Shown here piece after piece: positions 38,804 through 39,823 of a stretch of 39,823 nt of DNA. Origin of the DNA: an uncultured Lentisphaerota bacterium (GTDB lineage Bacteria > Verrucomicrobiota > Kiritimatiellia > CAIQIC01); assembly GCA_903896925.1 (NCBI GenBank), contig CAITZM010000189.1, forward strand, positions 1 to 39,823, written 5' to 3'. Position numbers and translations under genes: made by a program. Under the pieces are notes generated by a model. That model was given only the letters and a program-made list of their open reading frames with translations, was not told the origin of the DNA and ran no database searches. The stretch's first letter is position 1; each line of letters begins with the position of its first letter.

Positions 38804-38849
38804 TTATCAAACCGATGAGAATCCTTCTCAAACCGGTTGCGATAATACA
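38804..38849 (-). repeat. Right prophage end: two transposase-binding-site-like repeats (R1, R2)
   Basis: R2 is TTATCAAACCGATGA (38804-38818), a perfect inverted copy of L3. R1 is CTTCTCAAACCGGTTGCGAT (38824-38843), inverted to L1 with the shared outer ATCGCA. The shared core positions are 21 bp apart, close to the 22-bp R1-R2 spacing in Mu. The terminal six bases AATACA end at 38849 in CA, as in Mu. The spacer from 38762 holds no other feature. Confidence 0.75.
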
Positions 38850-38868
38850 CCTGCGAGGGAGAAGAGGG

Positions 38869-38942
38869 TACCCCGGGCGGGAATTGAACCCGCGACCTCC
38901 GGATTAGGAATCCAGCACTCTGTCCAGCTGAGCTACCGGGGC
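38869..38942 (-). tRNA. trnR-CCU: tRNA-Arg (anticodon CCT)
   Basis: Folds fully: acceptor GCCCCGG / CCGGGGT, D-arm GCTC...GAGT, anticodon stem CTGGA / TCCGG with loop TTCCTAA (anticodon CCT, reads AGG), T-arm GCGGG-TTCAATT-CCCGC, discriminator A. CCA is not encoded. Its 3' end is 19 bp from the right end of the prophage, so the prophage inserted just downstream of this gene and left it intact. Confidence 0.95.
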
Positions 38943-38949
38943 AATACGC

Positions 38950-38978
38950 TTATAATGAAGGCTTTACGTAGAATCAAA
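38950..38978 (-). promoter_or_regulatory. Promoter of tRNA-Arg
   Basis: On the minus strand, TTTGAT (38973-38978) and TTATAA (38950-38955) are 17 bp apart. The -10 ends 7 bases from the tRNA 5' end. Confidence 0.65.
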
Positions 38979-39061
38979 AACTTTGTCCTTGCCAGCATGG
39001 GACACGTTTGGGACATTTCCCTGCAACGGCACCCAAGCTGACTGCTGGCCGGAGCGCGAGC

Positions 39062-39796
39062 ATGAACAAGACGTATCGCAGGAAATGGCTTCATCGTGGT
39101 GCCATCATACGCCAACGCGGTGATGGCTTTCAAGTCGAGATCAACACGCCCGGGAAACGCCACCGCAAGACCCTGTCCACGCTGGCCAAGGCGAAGACAC
39201 ACATCGAGCAGAAGCAGGTCGAGATCACCAACCAAGGGCTGGCAGCCTTTGCACTGAGCGACAAACAGCGTCAGGACGCGATGGAGGCCTTCAAGCAGCT
39301 CGGCGACACCCCACTGTCCACCGCCGTCACGTTCTACCTGCGCCATCACAAACCGACGGGTGGCATCCGCACGGTCAACGAGCTGTTGACGGACTACCTT
39401 GACACCAAGACCAAGGCAGGGCGTCGGCCAGACACGCTGTCAGACATCAAGTCCAGAATCGGGATGCTGGCCGCAACGTTTGGCGACCGGCACGTCCACA
39501 CCCTGACCACCGCTGACCTGAGCACCTGGCTGGACACCAACAACTATCAAGGCATCAGCCGCGCGAACTACAGGCGGGCCTTCACAGGCTTCTTCGGTTT
39601 CGCCAAAAAGAAGAAGTTGATAGAGTTCAACCCAGCGACGGACATCGAGAAAGTGGCCCTGGATGAGACGATGCCGGAAATCTGTGAGCGGCGGCGGAGA
39701 GTTGGTGTAAAAGTGGCGATGGAAAATTCCGGACCCGGCGAGGCGCGCCGGGCCCGGGTTTTTCAGGCGGACTGGACTTGGTCTTTCATCCGGTAG
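39062..39796 (+). pseudogene. Tyrosine integrase gene, truncated before its catalytic domain
   Basis: The visible product begins MNKTYRRKWLHRGAIIRQRG and carries an arm-type N-domain (GDGFQVEINTPGKRHRKTLS) and a SAM-like core-binding domain (VNELLTDYLDTKTKAGRRPD, TTADLSTWLDTNNYQGISRA, FFGFAKKKKLIEFNPATDIE). It stops being integrase-like at DETMPEI, where the catalytic R...HxxR...Y domain should start (usually MPEIlt-x-eqvrrLL). The next 38 codons are the end of the adjacent insertion sequence (from 39683). A TTG start at 39008 is an alternative beginning. The catalytic domain is missing, so the gene is inactive here. The original gene probably belonged to an element using the neighbouring tRNA-Arg. 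Confidence 0.82.
39729..39758 (-). terminator. Terminator at the end of the istB-like gene
   Basis: A 12-bp stem CCGGGCCCGGCG / CGCCGGGTCCGG (with one G-U pair) is followed by AATTTTCC on the minus strand. It lies immediately downstream of the stop at 39763. Confidence 0.65.
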
Positions 39797-39823
39797 CTGG
39801 TGCCTTCGATGACGATGGTTTCG
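39763..39823 (-). CDS. 3' end of an IstB-like transposition helper ATPase (partial)
   Basis: Only the last 19 codons are visible: ETIVIEGTSYRMKDQVQSA then TGA. IstB proteins of IS21-type elements often close with an IxxEGxSYRxK-like strand, which this matches. The assignment rests on a very short segment plus the insertion context and the downstream terminator. Confidence 0.45.
   Translation of the reverse strand, partial: ETIVIEGTSYRMKDQVQSA

Larger units (their letters stand above)
8024..38849. mobile_element. Mu-type transposable prophage, about 30.8 kb
   Basis: The element is bounded by inverted arrays of one motif (CGGTTTGATAA-like). Sites at 8030, 8119 and 8159 point inward on the left. 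Sites at 38804 and 38823 point inward on the right. The outermost sites align as ATCGCANNCNGTNTGA on both ends. Counting the same distance outward gives 8024 and 38849, both flanked by CCTG (8020-8023 and 38850-38853), a possible target duplication. Inside are a MuA-like transposase, MuB-like ATPase, DUF3164, a CI/S24 repressor, Mu gp27/gp28/gp29-type packaging genes, a protease/scaffold, gp36- and gpG-family proteins and a tail module. Mu normally makes 5-bp duplications, so the exact ends may be off by a few bases. The genes look intact, so the prophage may be functional. Confidence 0.85.
39683..39823. mobile_element. Partial IS21-family-like insertion sequence (left end; continues past window)
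   Basis: TGTGAGCGGCGGCGGAGAGT begins exactly where the integrase loses similarity. IS21 elements start with TG and carry TGTAAAAG-type boxes near the ends (here GGTGTAAAAGTGG at 39702-39714). The adjoining minus-strand gene end resembles IstB. The rest of the element is not in view. Confidence 0.55.

Noticed and set aside
39008..39061. TTG start for the integrase
   Set aside because: A TTG with no ribosome site; the ATG at 39062 gives a normal integrase N-terminus. Kept only as an alternative.

Overview
The window is GC-rich DNA from a bacterium that looks like a member of the Verrucomicrobiota/Kiritimatiellota/Lentisphaerota group. This is an inference from gene content: secreted carbohydrate enzymes (GH106-like and GH97), a Tat-exported sulfatase, a PAS protein with a lone histidine-kinase dimerisation-like helix, and spacer repeats of the kinds I associate from memory with these phyla. 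No rRNA or other marker is present to settle it.

Layout. (1) 1-8007 is host chromosome: a GH106-like gene cut by the window start (minus), a spacer full of hairpins and palindromes, a GH97 alpha-glycosidase (minus), then a hypothetical protein, a sulfatase and a PAS protein (plus). (2) About 8024-38849 (about 30.8 kb) is a Mu-type transposable prophage. Its left half is a leftward early operon (17344 down to 8234) with a Ner-like regulator, small DNA-binding and unknown proteins, a DUF3102 protein, a MuA-like DDE transposase, a MuB-like AAA ATPase and a DUF3164 protein. A self-cleaving CI/LexA-type repressor starts at 17394 on the plus strand and shares an operator-rich control region with the early operon. 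The right half is a rightward late operon: small and large terminase, DUF935 portal, DUF1353 protein, two lipoproteins, a protease/scaffold with a nested start, capsid, Mu gp36 family, tail tube, a sialidase-fold fibre, Mu gpG family, tape measure, hub, and cysteine-rich proteins. No sheath or contractile-baseplate gene is recognisable, so the virion was probably siphovirus-like. (3) 38850-39823 is host DNA: tRNA-Arg(CCT), then a tyrosine integrase gene broken by what looks like an IS21-family element that runs out of the window.

The prophage ends carry Mu-like arrays of transposase sites: three direct copies on the left and two inverted copies on the right, with a perfect 15-bp match between L3 and R2. 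The two outer sites are each 6 bp inside a junction flanked by CCTG. The element is organised differently from Mu because its early genes run toward the left end.

The most unusual signal is a set of short degenerate spacer repeats (AATTCACAATT, GACAACTGACC, CCTCCATCTTCCATT and GAAGATTGATGATT types) scattered through the prophage at gene junctions and inside genes. In several places they are translated: as part of a lipoprotein signal peptide, as linkers in the portal and protease/scaffold proteins, as protein termini, and as small bridging ORFs that keep adjacent genes translationally coupled. One repeat in the portal gene matches one in the host spacer. Four late-operon genes also encode signal peptides or lipoboxes, which is odd for structural-region phage proteins.
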